Below are positions 23,234 to 28,961 of a DNA stretch of 30,791 nucleotides, one piece after another. The number at the start of each line of letters is the position of its first letter. Positions within the stretch are counted from its first letter, which is position 1. A program made the translations under genes and the position numbers. The DNA is from a virus, in the IMG/VR virus record IMGVR_UViG_3300045974_000129, positions 1 to 30,791 of that record; one strand, 5' to 3'. The notes under the pieces are model-generated. The model was not told the origin of the DNA. It saw nothing but the letters and a program-made list of their open reading frames with translations, and searched no databases.

Positions 23234-23701
23234 ATGAAAGCCTTTGTATTATTTTTCATACTACTACCATTTGCGGCGATGGCCGACATTTGCCAAGTGC
23301 ATTTGTCTCGAGCCACGCCCGACTCCAAGGAGTTGGTTGTGAGGGCTGGCGACATGCACGCTGGTTACCTCTATTACCGCATGGTCAATGAATCACTCGC
23401 GGTGGTGAATCTCGTGAGCATTCAAGATGAGTTCAAAGGCAGGGGATTCTCCAAAGCACTGTTCCACGGAATGCTTGCACTCAATCCAGAGATTAAACAA
23501 GTCGAGGCGATTTTAGTGGGTGATAATTTCAGCGCAACAAATCTTCGTGGAGTGAGGCACACAGTTACGCATGAACAATGCGAGGCAGCTTTCCGGAGAT
23601 CCCCATTTTATAAAGCGTGGGCGAGATTAGGATTTGGAATAGTAGGCATGTGTGAATTTCACCCGCACCTACAGGCTATTGAAGTTGAGGTGTTGAGATG
23701 A
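23234..23701 (+). CDS. Exported protein with GNAT-like acetyltransferase core
   Basis: The ATG at 23234 follows GGAG at 23221-23224; a TTG at 23219 lies within the terminator T-run and is unlikely. The 155-aa product begins with signal peptide MKAFVLFFILLPFAAMA. After about 50 residues, AVVNLVSIQDEFKGRGFSKAL followed by LFHGMLALNP matches GNAT motif A, in which a beta strand leads to R/Q-x-x-G-x-G and a helix for acetyl-CoA pyrophosphate. Later VEAILVGDNFSATN fits the next strand. Cysteines (CQVHL, EQCEA, MCEFH) suit an oxidising compartment. Acetyl-CoA is not expected outside the cytoplasm, so enzymatic activity is uncertain. Confidence 0.65.
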   Translation: MKAFVLFFILLPFAAMADICQVHLSRATPDSKELVVRAGDMHAGYLYYRMVNESLAVVNLVSIQDEFKGRGFSKALFHGMLALNPEIKQVEAILVGDNFSATNLRGVRHTVTHEQCEAAFRRSPFYKAWARLGFGIVGMCEFHPHLQAIEVEVLR

Positions 23702-24180
23702 GGGTCGATCTAGCCGTATACGGAAAGTTGAAAGAAGAGAATAAGAAGCTACGCAAGCAGCTTGAGATTGCGGTTAGCGACTATCAAGGCGCAATGAATT
23801 GCTGCGAAGAGCTCACCCTCCTCAAGTCCCAGCTTGCCGAGGCACTCAAGAATGAGCAGTCGAGTGCGAAGGCGTATGCGGAGTTGCAAAAGGAGCATGA
23901 GGGGCTTCGTTCTGACTTGTCAGAGGAACACAGGCTATATCTTGAACAGTTGAAATGGCACGCACAGAGAAATTCACAACTCGACGAGGCACTCAAGAGG
24001 AACGCGGTGCTGACTGAGGCGCTCCAAAGGCTTTACAACGAAAGCAATGGCACGATGCGGTGTCACCAAGCTGCTATCGGGTATGACTACGGAAATTCAA
24101 ACTGGGCAGCGTTAGAACATGCGTGGAATAAAGCCAAAGAAGCCCTGTCGGGCGAACCAACGAAGGCGGGGGTGGAGTGA
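23698..24180 (+). CDS. Coiled-coil protein ending in EPTKAG-type junction
   Basis: A 160-aa protein overlapping the previous gene (ATGA). Residues about 8-115 are a long Glu/Leu/Lys-rich coiled coil (GKLKEENKKLRKQLEI, AYAELQKEHEGLRSDLSEEH). The C-terminal part is a shorter conserved-looking domain (GYDYGNSNWAALEHAWNKAK) of a type common in phage early proteins. Its last nine codons read GEPTKAGVE and coincide with the first copy of a repeated gene-junction sequence that includes the next gene's start signal. Confidence 0.75.
   Translation: MRVDLAVYGKLKEENKKLRKQLEIAVSDYQGAMNCCEELTLLKSQLAEALKNEQSSAKAYAELQKEHEGLRSDLSEEHRLYLEQLKWHAQRNSQLDEALKRNAVLTEALQRLYNESNGTMRCHQAAIGYDYGNSNWAALEHAWNKAKEALSGEPTKAGVE
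24152..24174 (+). repeat. Gene-junction repeat, copy 1
   Basis: GCGAACCAAC-G-AAGGCGGGGGTG, coding EPTKAGV at the end of the coiled-coil gene. The GGCGGGGGTG part lies just before the GTG start (24177) of the next small gene and can serve as its ribosome binding site. Differs from copy 2 by one base. Confidence 0.85.
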
Positions 24181-24302
24181 CAATTATTATTCCAGAGTGG
24201 GTTTTGTGGGCGGTTGGCGTTCCTTTGGCGGGGGTAATTCTACTCTGTGTCATCGCAGCTTTTATTACATTATTCGATTGCGGTGTTGTTCATGACGACT
24301 AA
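24177..24302 (+). CDS. 41-aa single-pass membrane protein
   Basis: The GTG start overlaps the preceding stop (GTGA) and lies right after junction repeat copy 1. The peptide reads MTIIIPEWVLWAVGVPLAGV, then ILLCVIAAFITLFDCGVVHDD: one long hydrophobic segment with a short acidic end. Spacing and overlap make it a convincing small gene. The mini-ORF ATG at 24292 lies inside its last codons. Function unknown. Confidence 0.65.
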   Translation: MTIIIPEWVLWAVGVPLAGVILLCVIAAFITLFDCGVVHDD

Positions 24303-24336
24303 ATTCCAAAGCGAACCAACTAAGGCGGGGGTGTGA
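24292..24336 (+). CDS. 14-codon mini-ORF with EPTKAG end
   Basis: ATG at 24292 overlaps the end of the membrane-protein gene and encodes MTTKFQSEPTKAGV, stopping at 24334-24336, 1 nt before the next ATG. It spans junction repeat copy 2. The TTCCAAAGCGA part recurs at 25032-25042 at the start of another small gene. It could couple translation between neighbours or be the remnant of a gene whose middle was deleted; a functional peptide is not shown. Confidence 0.35.
   Translation: MTTKFQSEPTKAGV
24311..24333 (+). repeat. Gene-junction repeat, copy 2
   Basis: GCGAACCAAC-T-AAGGCGGGGGTG, identical to copy 1 except one base (G to T, still coding Thr). It directly precedes the RHH-like gene at 24338, with GGGGG six nt before its ATG. 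Confidence 0.85.
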
Positions 24337-24337
24337 G

Positions 24338-24541
24338 ATGAGCTGGACAGATAAACTGCCTCCACCGAAACCAACACAAAAGAAAATTAAGGCGGTAATG
24401 GTTCGGCCTGATCCCGCTGTTTGTGATTGGCTAGTTAGACAGTCAGAGGCTTACCAAGTAAGCGTTAATCAGATTTGTTGCGCGATATTATCCGAAGCAC
24501 ACCATCAGCACGTTGTAGAGTTTATGCGAGGCAAAGAATGA
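24338..24541 (+). CDS. Ribbon-helix-helix-like small protein
   Basis: A 67-aa protein with basic N-terminus (KLPPPKPTQKKIKAVMV), then a strand and two helices (DPAVCDWLVRQSEAYQVSVN, QICCAILSEAHHQ). The beta-alpha-alpha pattern with VMVRPDPAV and a Ser/Val/Asn turn resembles Arc/MetJ-type DNA-binding proteins. Start signal comes from junction repeat copy 2. Its stop overlaps the next mini-ORF start (ATGA). Assignment is structural inference only. Confidence 0.6.
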   Translation: MSWTDKLPPPKPTQKKIKAVMVRPDPAVCDWLVRQSEAYQVSVNQICCAILSEAHHQHVVEFMRGKE

Positions 24542-24573
24542 CCAACTTTGAACCAACGAAGGCGGGGGTGTGA
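24538..24573 (+). CDS. 11-codon mini-ORF with EPTKAG end
   Basis: ATG at 24538 overlaps the RHH-like gene's stop (ATGA) and encodes MTNFEPTKAGV, ending at TGA 24571-24573, whose A is the first base of the next ATG. It consists of almost nothing but the junction repeat. The continuous stop-start coupling suggests a translational relay between neighbours. Confidence 0.35.
   Translation: MTNFEPTKAGV
24550..24570 (+). repeat. Gene-junction repeat, copy 3
   Basis: GAACCAACGAAGGCGGGGGTG without the leading GC, otherwise identical to copy 1 over 21 nt. It carries the start signal for the gene at 24573. Confidence 0.85.
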
Positions 24574-24818
24574 TGTCTATAATCCAAGATCTTATTGACG
24601 AATCAAAAGCGTGGGCCGCTATAGGTGGGAAGCCAAGCGACGAAGAAATTAAAGTCCGGATGATGTCACTTGTAGAGTTCTTAGAACTGTTATCAACAAC
24701 AGATTTTAAATTTCGCTACGTTCCCGGTGATCTGAAAACAAAGGGGATAGAAATACGACACGAGATTTTAAAAGGATGGATTACTCGTTTAAAAGAACCA
24801 ACTAAGGCGGGAAGATAG
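24573..24818 (+). CDS. 81-aa unknown protein ending in EPTKAGR
   Basis: The ATG at 24573 is preferred; a GTG at 24570 in the same frame would add one residue. The protein is mostly helical (IIQDLIDESKAWAAIGG, VRMMSLVEFLELLSTTDF) with a short strand segment (KFRYVPGDL) and ends RLKEPTKAGR, using junction repeat copy 4 as its last codons. No known family. It sits in the row of small early genes separated by the same junction. Confidence 0.7.
   Translation: MSIIQDLIDESKAWAAIGGKPSDEEIKVRMMSLVEFLELLSTTDFKFRYVPGDLKTKGIEIRHEILKGWITRLKEPTKAGR
24795..24811 (+). repeat. Gene-junction repeat, copy 4 (shorter)
   Basis: GAACCAACTAAGGCGGG, matching copy 2 over 17 nt then diverging to AAGATAGGATGAG. It supplies AAGGCGGGAAG-type start-signal sequence ahead of ATG 24820. 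Confidence 0.8.
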
Positions 24819-24819
24819 G

Positions 24820-25026
24820 ATGAGTGACGAACGTATTTACGCTGGCAGTAATATGGGCGTGCTGATCACAGTTGGGTTCAATACTTCTGGAATAGATGCA
24901 GGAGAGTTAGACTTTGGATTGGCGTGTGCTCGCATCGAAGATTTAAACAAAGAGGATCGCGTGCGGTTGGTTCAAATATTAGATCGCGTTAAAACGAATT
25001 GTTACAATTTATGGGGTATCGAGTGA
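24820..25026 (+). CDS. 68-aa unknown early protein
   Basis: A small acidic protein (RIYAGSNMGVLITVGFNTSG, then EDLNKEDRVRLVQILDRVKT) combining two strands and two helices. It starts 1 nt after the previous stop and its own TGA overlaps the next GTG. No family recognised. Part of the tightly coupled small-gene row. Confidence 0.7.
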   Translation: MSDERIYAGSNMGVLITVGFNTSGIDAGELDFGLACARIEDLNKEDRVRLVQILDRVKTNCYNLWGIE

Positions 25027-25244
25027 ATACCTTCCAAAGCGACGCACGGGAGGCTGCGGAGAAGTACGCATCCAATTGCGGATTTGGATGCTGTAGAGAC
25101 GATAGGTCGGCGATGGCATTCAAGGATGGCGCAGAGTGGGGATCGAGAAGGATGATTGAGTTTCTAAAAGGTCATTACGCTTGGACAGGCACACCTGGAG
25201 AAATGGCCGACTATCTCGAAAGAATCTTGGAGAGTAAGGAATGA
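25023..25244 (+). CDS. 73-aa unknown early protein with FQS-type N-terminus
   Basis: I choose GTG at 25023, overlapping the previous stop (GTGA), with GGGG at 25013-25016; ATG at 25011 is an alternative without a start signal. The product begins MNTFQSDAREAAEKYASNCG and continues MAFKDGAEWGSRRMIEFLKG. Its N-terminus resembles the mini-ORF MTTKFQS, and TTCCAAAGCGA is identical in both. Helical, polar, with two close cysteines (GFGCCRDD). Function unknown. Confidence 0.68.
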   Translation: MNTFQSDAREAAEKYASNCGFGCCRDDRSAMAFKDGAEWGSRRMIEFLKGHYAWTGTPGEMADYLERILESKE

Positions 25245-25345
25245 TTTTATCGCTTATCGGATTAGCTACGGTGTGTTGGTTAATATCAGAAGTTTTAGTG
25301 CGATTATTGAAGTGGTTGGTTAACGCAATTTTGGATGAGGAATAG
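25241..25345 (+). CDS. 34-aa small membrane protein
   Basis: ATG at 25241 overlaps the previous stop (ATGA), preceded by GTAAGGA. It encodes MILSLIGLATVCWLISEVLV then RLLKWLVNAILDEE: one hydrophobic helix with an amphipathic end. The second small membrane peptide in this gene row. Its TAG is directly followed by structured RNA 2. Confidence 0.6.
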   Translation: MILSLIGLATVCWLISEVLVRLLKWLVNAILDEE

Positions 25346-25493
25346 TTTTGCTGCGAGCGACCCGAAAGGCCAGATGATTTAGGATGTATCCGCAAGGACT
25401 GCCTATAACCTCGCAGCGAATAAGGTGGGCTGGTGCCGACGAAAGAGCGTCGGGTTAAAGCGGTGACTCGTTACCGGCCAGTCCACCGATTTT
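25346..25493 (+). ncRNA. Structured RNA / 5' leader 2
   Basis: The 161-nt gap before the next gene has two domains. TTTGCTGCGAG (25347-25357) pairs with CTCGCAGCGAA (25410-25420), 11 bp with one G-U, enclosing CC-GAAA-GG and TCC-GCAA-GGA GNRA-type hairpins. Then GGTGGGCTGG (25424-25433) pairs with CCAGTCCACC (25478-25487), 10 bp with one G-U, enclosing CCGACG-AAAGAG-CGTCGG (25436-25453) and CGGT/ACCG (25461-25464/25473-25476): a three-way junction. The end, GATTTT then AAAAGGAGA, matches structured RNA 1. The pairings are visible directly; the class of RNA is not recognised. Confidence 0.55.
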
Positions 25494-25506
25494 AAAAGGA
25501 GAAGAA

Positions 25507-25701
25507 ATGAAAATCGAATTAGAAATTGACGAAGAAGAGATCAAGAAGGAGCTGGTTCAAATTATCGCGAGAAGTTTAAGCTACAAGATCGACTCCAAGA
25601 TTCAAGACAAAATCTTCGCATCCATCGATTGGTCGAAGATGGGTAGCCATGTGCAGGAAGCACTGCTCAAGATGGCCGCAGAGCAGTTGTTTAAAAGATG
25701 A
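25507..25701 (+). CDS. 64-aa unknown early protein
   Basis: Acidic, helical small protein (MKIELEIDEEEIKKELVQII, FASIDWSKMGSHVQEALLKM) with AAAAGGAGA upstream, just behind structured RNA 2. Its stop overlaps the next start (ATGA). No family recognised; expression may depend on the leader RNA. Confidence 0.7.
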   Translation: MKIELEIDEEEIKKELVQIIARSLSYKIDSKIQDKIFASIDWSKMGSHVQEALLKMAAEQLFKR

Positions 25702-25898
25702 GATCACGACTACAATTGGATACTGAGGTCTTCCCTCTCATCAAAAACAAGAATCGTGACGAGATTGTGAAGTTACTTCTGCAACGGTACAGAAAATCCT
25801 CATTTGAGAAACTTACTAACGATCAACTTGAAAATTTCATCAATTTTCTAAAGGAATCAAATGGCACTACGTCCCTATCAACAGGCAGCGATCGATGA
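25698..25898 (+). CDS. 66-aa unknown early protein
   Basis: A short basic-then-acidic protein (RSRLQLDTEVFPLIKNKN, KLTNDQLENFINFLKESNGT). Its start overlaps the previous stop (ATGA), and its last 38 nt overlap the helicase gene in a different frame, supporting translational coupling. Function unknown; a helical bundle is likely. Confidence 0.65.
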   Translation: MRSRLQLDTEVFPLIKNKNRDEIVKLLLQRYRKSSFEKLTNDQLENFINFLKESNGTTSLSTGSDR

Positions 25899-27339
25899 AA
25901 TCTCAAAGCACTACCGAAACGGAGTTAAGCGAGTTCTGCTCCACATGGCGACTGGAGGAGGAAAAACTGTTGTCTTCTCGCACGTTCTTACAAATTCGGG
26001 ATACAAAGGAAATCGCTGCATCATGGTCGTCCGTGGTCGCAAGCTTGTCAATCAAGCTTCGGCTAGACTCTTTCGAGAAGGAGTTCACCATGGAGTTTTG
26101 ATGAACGGTGCCTGGAACTACCGGCCAAATGCTCTTATTCAAATCTGCTCAATCGACACCCTCACAGCTAGAAAACTCAGACCAGACGCCAAGCTGATCG
26201 TAATCGACGAGGCGCACATGGCAACCTCCGACAGTTACGTCAAGTTTCTCGAGCAGTATCCAAACGCGTTCGTCCTGGCCGTCACCGCTACCCCTTACGT
26301 CGAAAAATCTTTGCGTCACATTGCAGACGAGATCGTGAAGCCAATCTCAATGCGAGAACTCATCGACACTGGATTTCTCGTCGATGCGCGCTACTTCGCG
26401 CCATCAAGCCCAGACTTGAGTGGAGTCAAAGTCTCTTCGTCAACACACGACTACGTTCAGAACGACTTAGCCAATGCGATGCAGAGCGGTACACTGGTGG
26501 GCGATCTCGTTCACCACTGGAAAAAACTCGGCGAAAATCGTCCGACTCTCTGCTTCGCTGCAACAATTGGACACTCCAAGAATATAGTGTCACAATTTAT
26601 GAATGCAGGAATATCAGCAGAGCACTGCGACGCAGACACGCCAGAAGCACAGCGTGAAGAAATTATCAAGAGACTCCAAGACGGGATTACGAAAGTCGTC
26701 AGCAATGTTGGGATATTTTGCACTGGTGTTGACATCCCTCCTGTGGGCTGCATCATCATGGCTCGTCCTACAAAATCGTACAACCTCTACATCCAGCAAG
26801 CCGGTCGAGGAACTCGTCCAGCCGATGGAAAATCAGACTTCATTATTTTGGATCATGCCGGAAACGTCAACGAGCACGGTTTCATCACCGAAGAGCCGCA
26901 AGCAAATCTTGATGGAACGAAAGTCGTTGGAGCAAAATCTCCAAAGACTTGTTCGCAATGTTACGCAGTTTTTATCGGATTTAAATGCCCTGCCTGTGGA
27001 TACACCAGACCAGCAGAAGACAGAGAATCCAAAGAACTAGTTGTTACTGACGGAGATCTTCAAGAGATCACCGAATCACCATTCGAGTCACAAGTTAAAA
27101 GGCGAATCAAAGGACTTGAAACGCTCCGAAAAGACCGTGGATTTAAAAAGGGTTGGGTCTACTACAGGATCGTAGAAGAATATGGGGAAGAAATTGCAAA
27201 CAGATTCATCAAAAAAAGAGTTGTCCCATCATGGATCAACAGAGGAGCACACAGCGTTAGTGAACGCGGTTCTAGTGTCTCTATCTCAGATGCCGAATAT
27301 TCGATGCTGGAAGTCACAAAAAGTGAGGATGCAGATTAG
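25861..27339 (+). CDS. DEAH-box (SF2) helicase with C-terminal zinc ribbon
   Basis: A 492-aa superfamily 2 helicase of the phage UvsW/type III restriction-like group. Motifs: Q-like RPYQQAAIDEI near the start, Walker A MATGGGKT at 29-36, DEAH at 116-119, TAT at 142-144 and motif VI QQAGRGTRP at 312-320. A zinc ribbon follows (C364, C367, C376, C379 in CSQCYAVF and CPACGYTRP). Likely roles are branch migration, fork restart or origin melting. The gene overlaps both its upstream neighbour and the VRR-NUC gene. Confidence 0.92.
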   Translation: MALRPYQQAAIDEISKHYRNGVKRVLLHMATGGGKTVVFSHVLTNSGYKGNRCIMVVRGRKLVNQASARLFREGVHHGVLMNGAWNYRPNALIQICSIDTLTARKLRPDAKLIVIDEAHMATSDSYVKFLEQYPNAFVLAVTATPYVEKSLRHIADEIVKPISMRELIDTGFLVDARYFAPSSPDLSGVKVSSSTHDYVQNDLANAMQSGTLVGDLVHHWKKLGENRPTLCFAATIGHSKNIVSQFMNAGISAEHCDADTPEAQREEIIKRLQDGITKVVSNVGIFCTGVDIPPVGCIIMARPTKSYNLYIQQAGRGTRPADGKSDFIILDHAGNVNEHGFITEEPQANLDGTKVVGAKSPKTCSQCYAVFIGFKCPACGYTRPAEDRESKELVVTDGDLQEITESPFESQVKRRIKGLETLRKDRGFKKGWVYYRIVEEYGEEIANRFIKKRVVPSWINRGAHSVSERGSSVSISDAEYSMLEVTKSEDAD

Positions 27340-27571
27340 CGGAGTGTGGGTCGATTTCGGTGTCAAAGGAATGGCGGACATCTCTGGAATTCTAAAACAC
27401 TCGTCTGGACTTGGACTTAGACTCGAGATCGAAATCAAAACCGGTGGCGCAAGGCAAGAGCCTGACCAAAAGAATTTTGAGAAGATGGTTAAATCTCTTG
27501 GCGGGCTTTATACGGTTGCAAGATCCGTCCAAGACGCGATAGCTTTCTGCGAACGTGCTGCAAACCTTTGA
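27182..27571 (+). CDS. VRR-NUC-type nuclease
   Basis: The 129-aa product matches the virus-type replication-repair nuclease fold: STEEHTALVNAVLVSLSQMP, FGVKGMADISGIL with D66, EIEIKTGG with E84-x-K86, and Q96 in DQKNFEK, then LGGLYTVARSVQDAI. These are the PD-(D/E)xK active-site elements. The start at 27182 overlaps the helicase by 158 nt, unusual but required, since STEEH and ALVNAV lie inside the overlap. VRR-NUC beside a DEAH helicase is a common phage pairing, acting on branched or flapped DNA. Confidence 0.88.
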   Translation: MGKKLQTDSSKKELSHHGSTEEHTALVNAVLVSLSQMPNIRCWKSQKVRMQISGVWVDFGVKGMADISGILKHSSGLGLRLEIEIKTGGARQEPDQKNFEKMVKSLGGLYTVARSVQDAIAFCERAANL

Positions 27572-27576
27572 TCGAG

Positions 27577-27602
27577 GCGGGGGGAAGTGATGATCCTCCC
27601 GC
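27577..27602 (+). promoter_or_regulatory. Hairpin holding a start-signal-like sequence
   Basis: GCGGGGGG (27577-27584) pairs with CCTCCCGC (27595-27602) around AAGTGATGAT, 8 bp with one G-U. No T-run follows. The stretch CTTTGATCGAGGCGGGGG resembles a decayed copy of the junction repeat (copy 3 is CTTTGAACCAACGAAGGCG...). It may control translation of the primase gene or be a relic of rearrangement. Confidence 0.4.
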
Positions 27603-27641
27603 AGCACAATGTTACTCATCACCTTTCATCGGGGGCGTTAC

Positions 27642-28484
27642 ATGTTACAAGTTCAAAAAGCGTTAGAAGCAGAAGGTTTTTATCCAGATCAGATTATCGC
27701 TGACGGTAAAATCCACAGATTTAAAAAAGATTCGTCCGACAAAGGCAAAAGTGCGTGGAGTATTTGCCACCAGAATCACTCCGACAAAGGTGAGGTGTTT
27801 TACGTCGCGATTTGGGGCGACTGGCACAATCCAGATCAAGAGTTCAAGTTCATCACGTCGTTTACTCAAACGAAGTACGATCGCAAAAAAATCGAAGACC
27901 AGCTCGAGAAGGCAGAGAAGGCTCGAAAAATCGAGCAAGAACGCGCGTGGCTCGCTACTTCGGAAGAATGCACCAAGAAGTGGGAAGAACTCTCCACTGA
28001 CCTAAAAGAAACCGAGTACTCAAAACGCAAGAAGCTGTCGTCACTCTTTGGATGCAAAACTCAGTTCGATGGCCACGGTCGTCCGATCTATGTCCCCGTG
28101 ATGGACATCAATGGTAAAATTTGGGGTCTGCAAAAAATTCAAGATGATGGACAGAAGTTCTTCATCCCTGGAACAAAAAAGAGCGGGAACTTTTACGTCG
28201 TTGGAGGAGATCTAAAGAATGAAGAAATCATATACATCGCTGAAGGATTTGCGACGGCGTGCTCTATTAGCATGGCTCTCGGTAAGCCTTGCGTGGCTGC
28301 TTTTGATGCTGGAAATCTCGCTCCAGTGGCGAAGGTATTACGCTCGAAGTTCAAAGAGGCGCGCTTCGTTATCTGCGGAGACGATGACACAGAAACAGAC
28401 GGAAACCCAGGAAGAACAGCCGCAGAAAAGGCAGCTAAAGATGTTCTTGGAAAAGCGGTATTTCCAAAGTTTTCGAGAAATTGA
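27642..28484 (+). CDS. Toprim-domain DNA primase (N-terminal part of split primase-helicase)
   Basis: I choose ATG at 27642, six nt after GGGGG; an upstream ATG at 27609 lacks such a signal. The 280-aa protein has an N-terminal part typical of phage primases (LEAEGFYPDQIIADGKIHRF), a helical linker (about 80-130), and a Toprim core: E201 in IIYIAEGFATA and D247/D249 in VICGDDD. It ends GKAVFPKFSRN at a stop abutting the HNH gene. Related primases continue past this point into a DFNDLH-type segment, which here begins the downstream helicase gene. Confidence 0.85.
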   Translation: MLQVQKALEAEGFYPDQIIADGKIHRFKKDSSDKGKSAWSICHQNHSDKGEVFYVAIWGDWHNPDQEFKFITSFTQTKYDRKKIEDQLEKAEKARKIEQERAWLATSEECTKKWEELSTDLKETEYSKRKKLSSLFGCKTQFDGHGRPIYVPVMDINGKIWGLQKIQDDGQKFFIPGTKKSGNFYVVGGDLKNEEIIYIAEGFATACSISMALGKPCVAAFDAGNLAPVAKVLRSKFKEARFVICGDDDTETDGNPGRTAAEKAAKDVLGKAVFPKFSRN

Positions 28485-28961
28485 ATGGAAAACTTTTTAT
28501 CAAAGATCGACAAGACTTCTTGTGGTTCTTGCTGGATTTGGACTGGCGCTAGAAATCAAGATGGATATGGGAAATATGCTGGATCGAGCAATTTTGACAC
28601 TACTTATGCTCATCGCATTTCTTTTGGTTTAGCGAATGGATTTCTGCCGCCCTATCCTGAGTTTGAACTAGATCACACATGTAGAAATCGCGCGTGCGTG
28701 AATCCATCTCATTTAGAGGTTAAGACGCACCATCAAAACGTGCTTATTGGGCATCTTGGTAAGACTGTGCGTGCTCGTCAAATCGCTAAAACTCATTGTC
28801 CATCTGGACATCCATATGACGAGAAAAACACGTACACAGCTCCATTAGTTTACAAACAAAACGGCAAATTTAAATCTTACGTTCCTAGTAGACACTGCAA
28901 AATTTGTAAGTTAGCGGCTCACAAAAGATGGCGAGCAAGAAAAAAGGCGTTACATGAATAA
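28485..28961 (+). CDS. HNH endonuclease, probable homing-type insertion
   Basis: The 158-aa protein is a free-standing HNH nuclease: SCWIWTGARNQDGYGKY, then LDHTCRNRACVNPSHLEV with D63-H64, N73 and H76 forming the HNH core. A C-terminal region (CPSGHP, RHCKICK) may bind zinc or DNA. The gene abuts the primase stop and overlaps the helicase start by 8 nt, with a 5-bp direct repeat TGAAT at each end (28482-28486 and 28955-28959). No space exists for an intron core. Confidence 0.9.
   Translation: MENFLSKIDKTSCGSCWIWTGARNQDGYGKYAGSSNFDTTYAHRISFGLANGFLPPYPEFELDHTCRNRACVNPSHLEVKTHHQNVLIGHLGKTVRARQIAKTHCPSGHPYDEKNTYTAPLVYKQNGKFKSYVPSRHCKICKLAAHKRWRARKKALHE

Noticed and set aside
23219-23236. TTG start for the exported GNAT-like protein
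   Set aside because: Lies within the terminator T-run and places charged residues before the signal peptide; ATG at 23234 has a proper start signal.
24152-24811. CRISPR array
   Set aside because: Only four copies with uneven spacing of about 140-250 nt, all within coding junctions rather than separated by uniform spacers.
27590-27703. 37-codon frame starting at ATG 27590 behind a strong purine-rich signal
   Set aside because: Ser/Arg-rich composition and full overlap with the primase start; the signal may be sequestered in a hairpin.
28485-28961. Group I intron hosting the HNH gene
   Set aside because: The HNH ORF abuts the primase stop and overlaps the helicase start, leaving no room for an intron catalytic core; the segment also lacks a terminal G. 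An intein is excluded by the in-frame stop.
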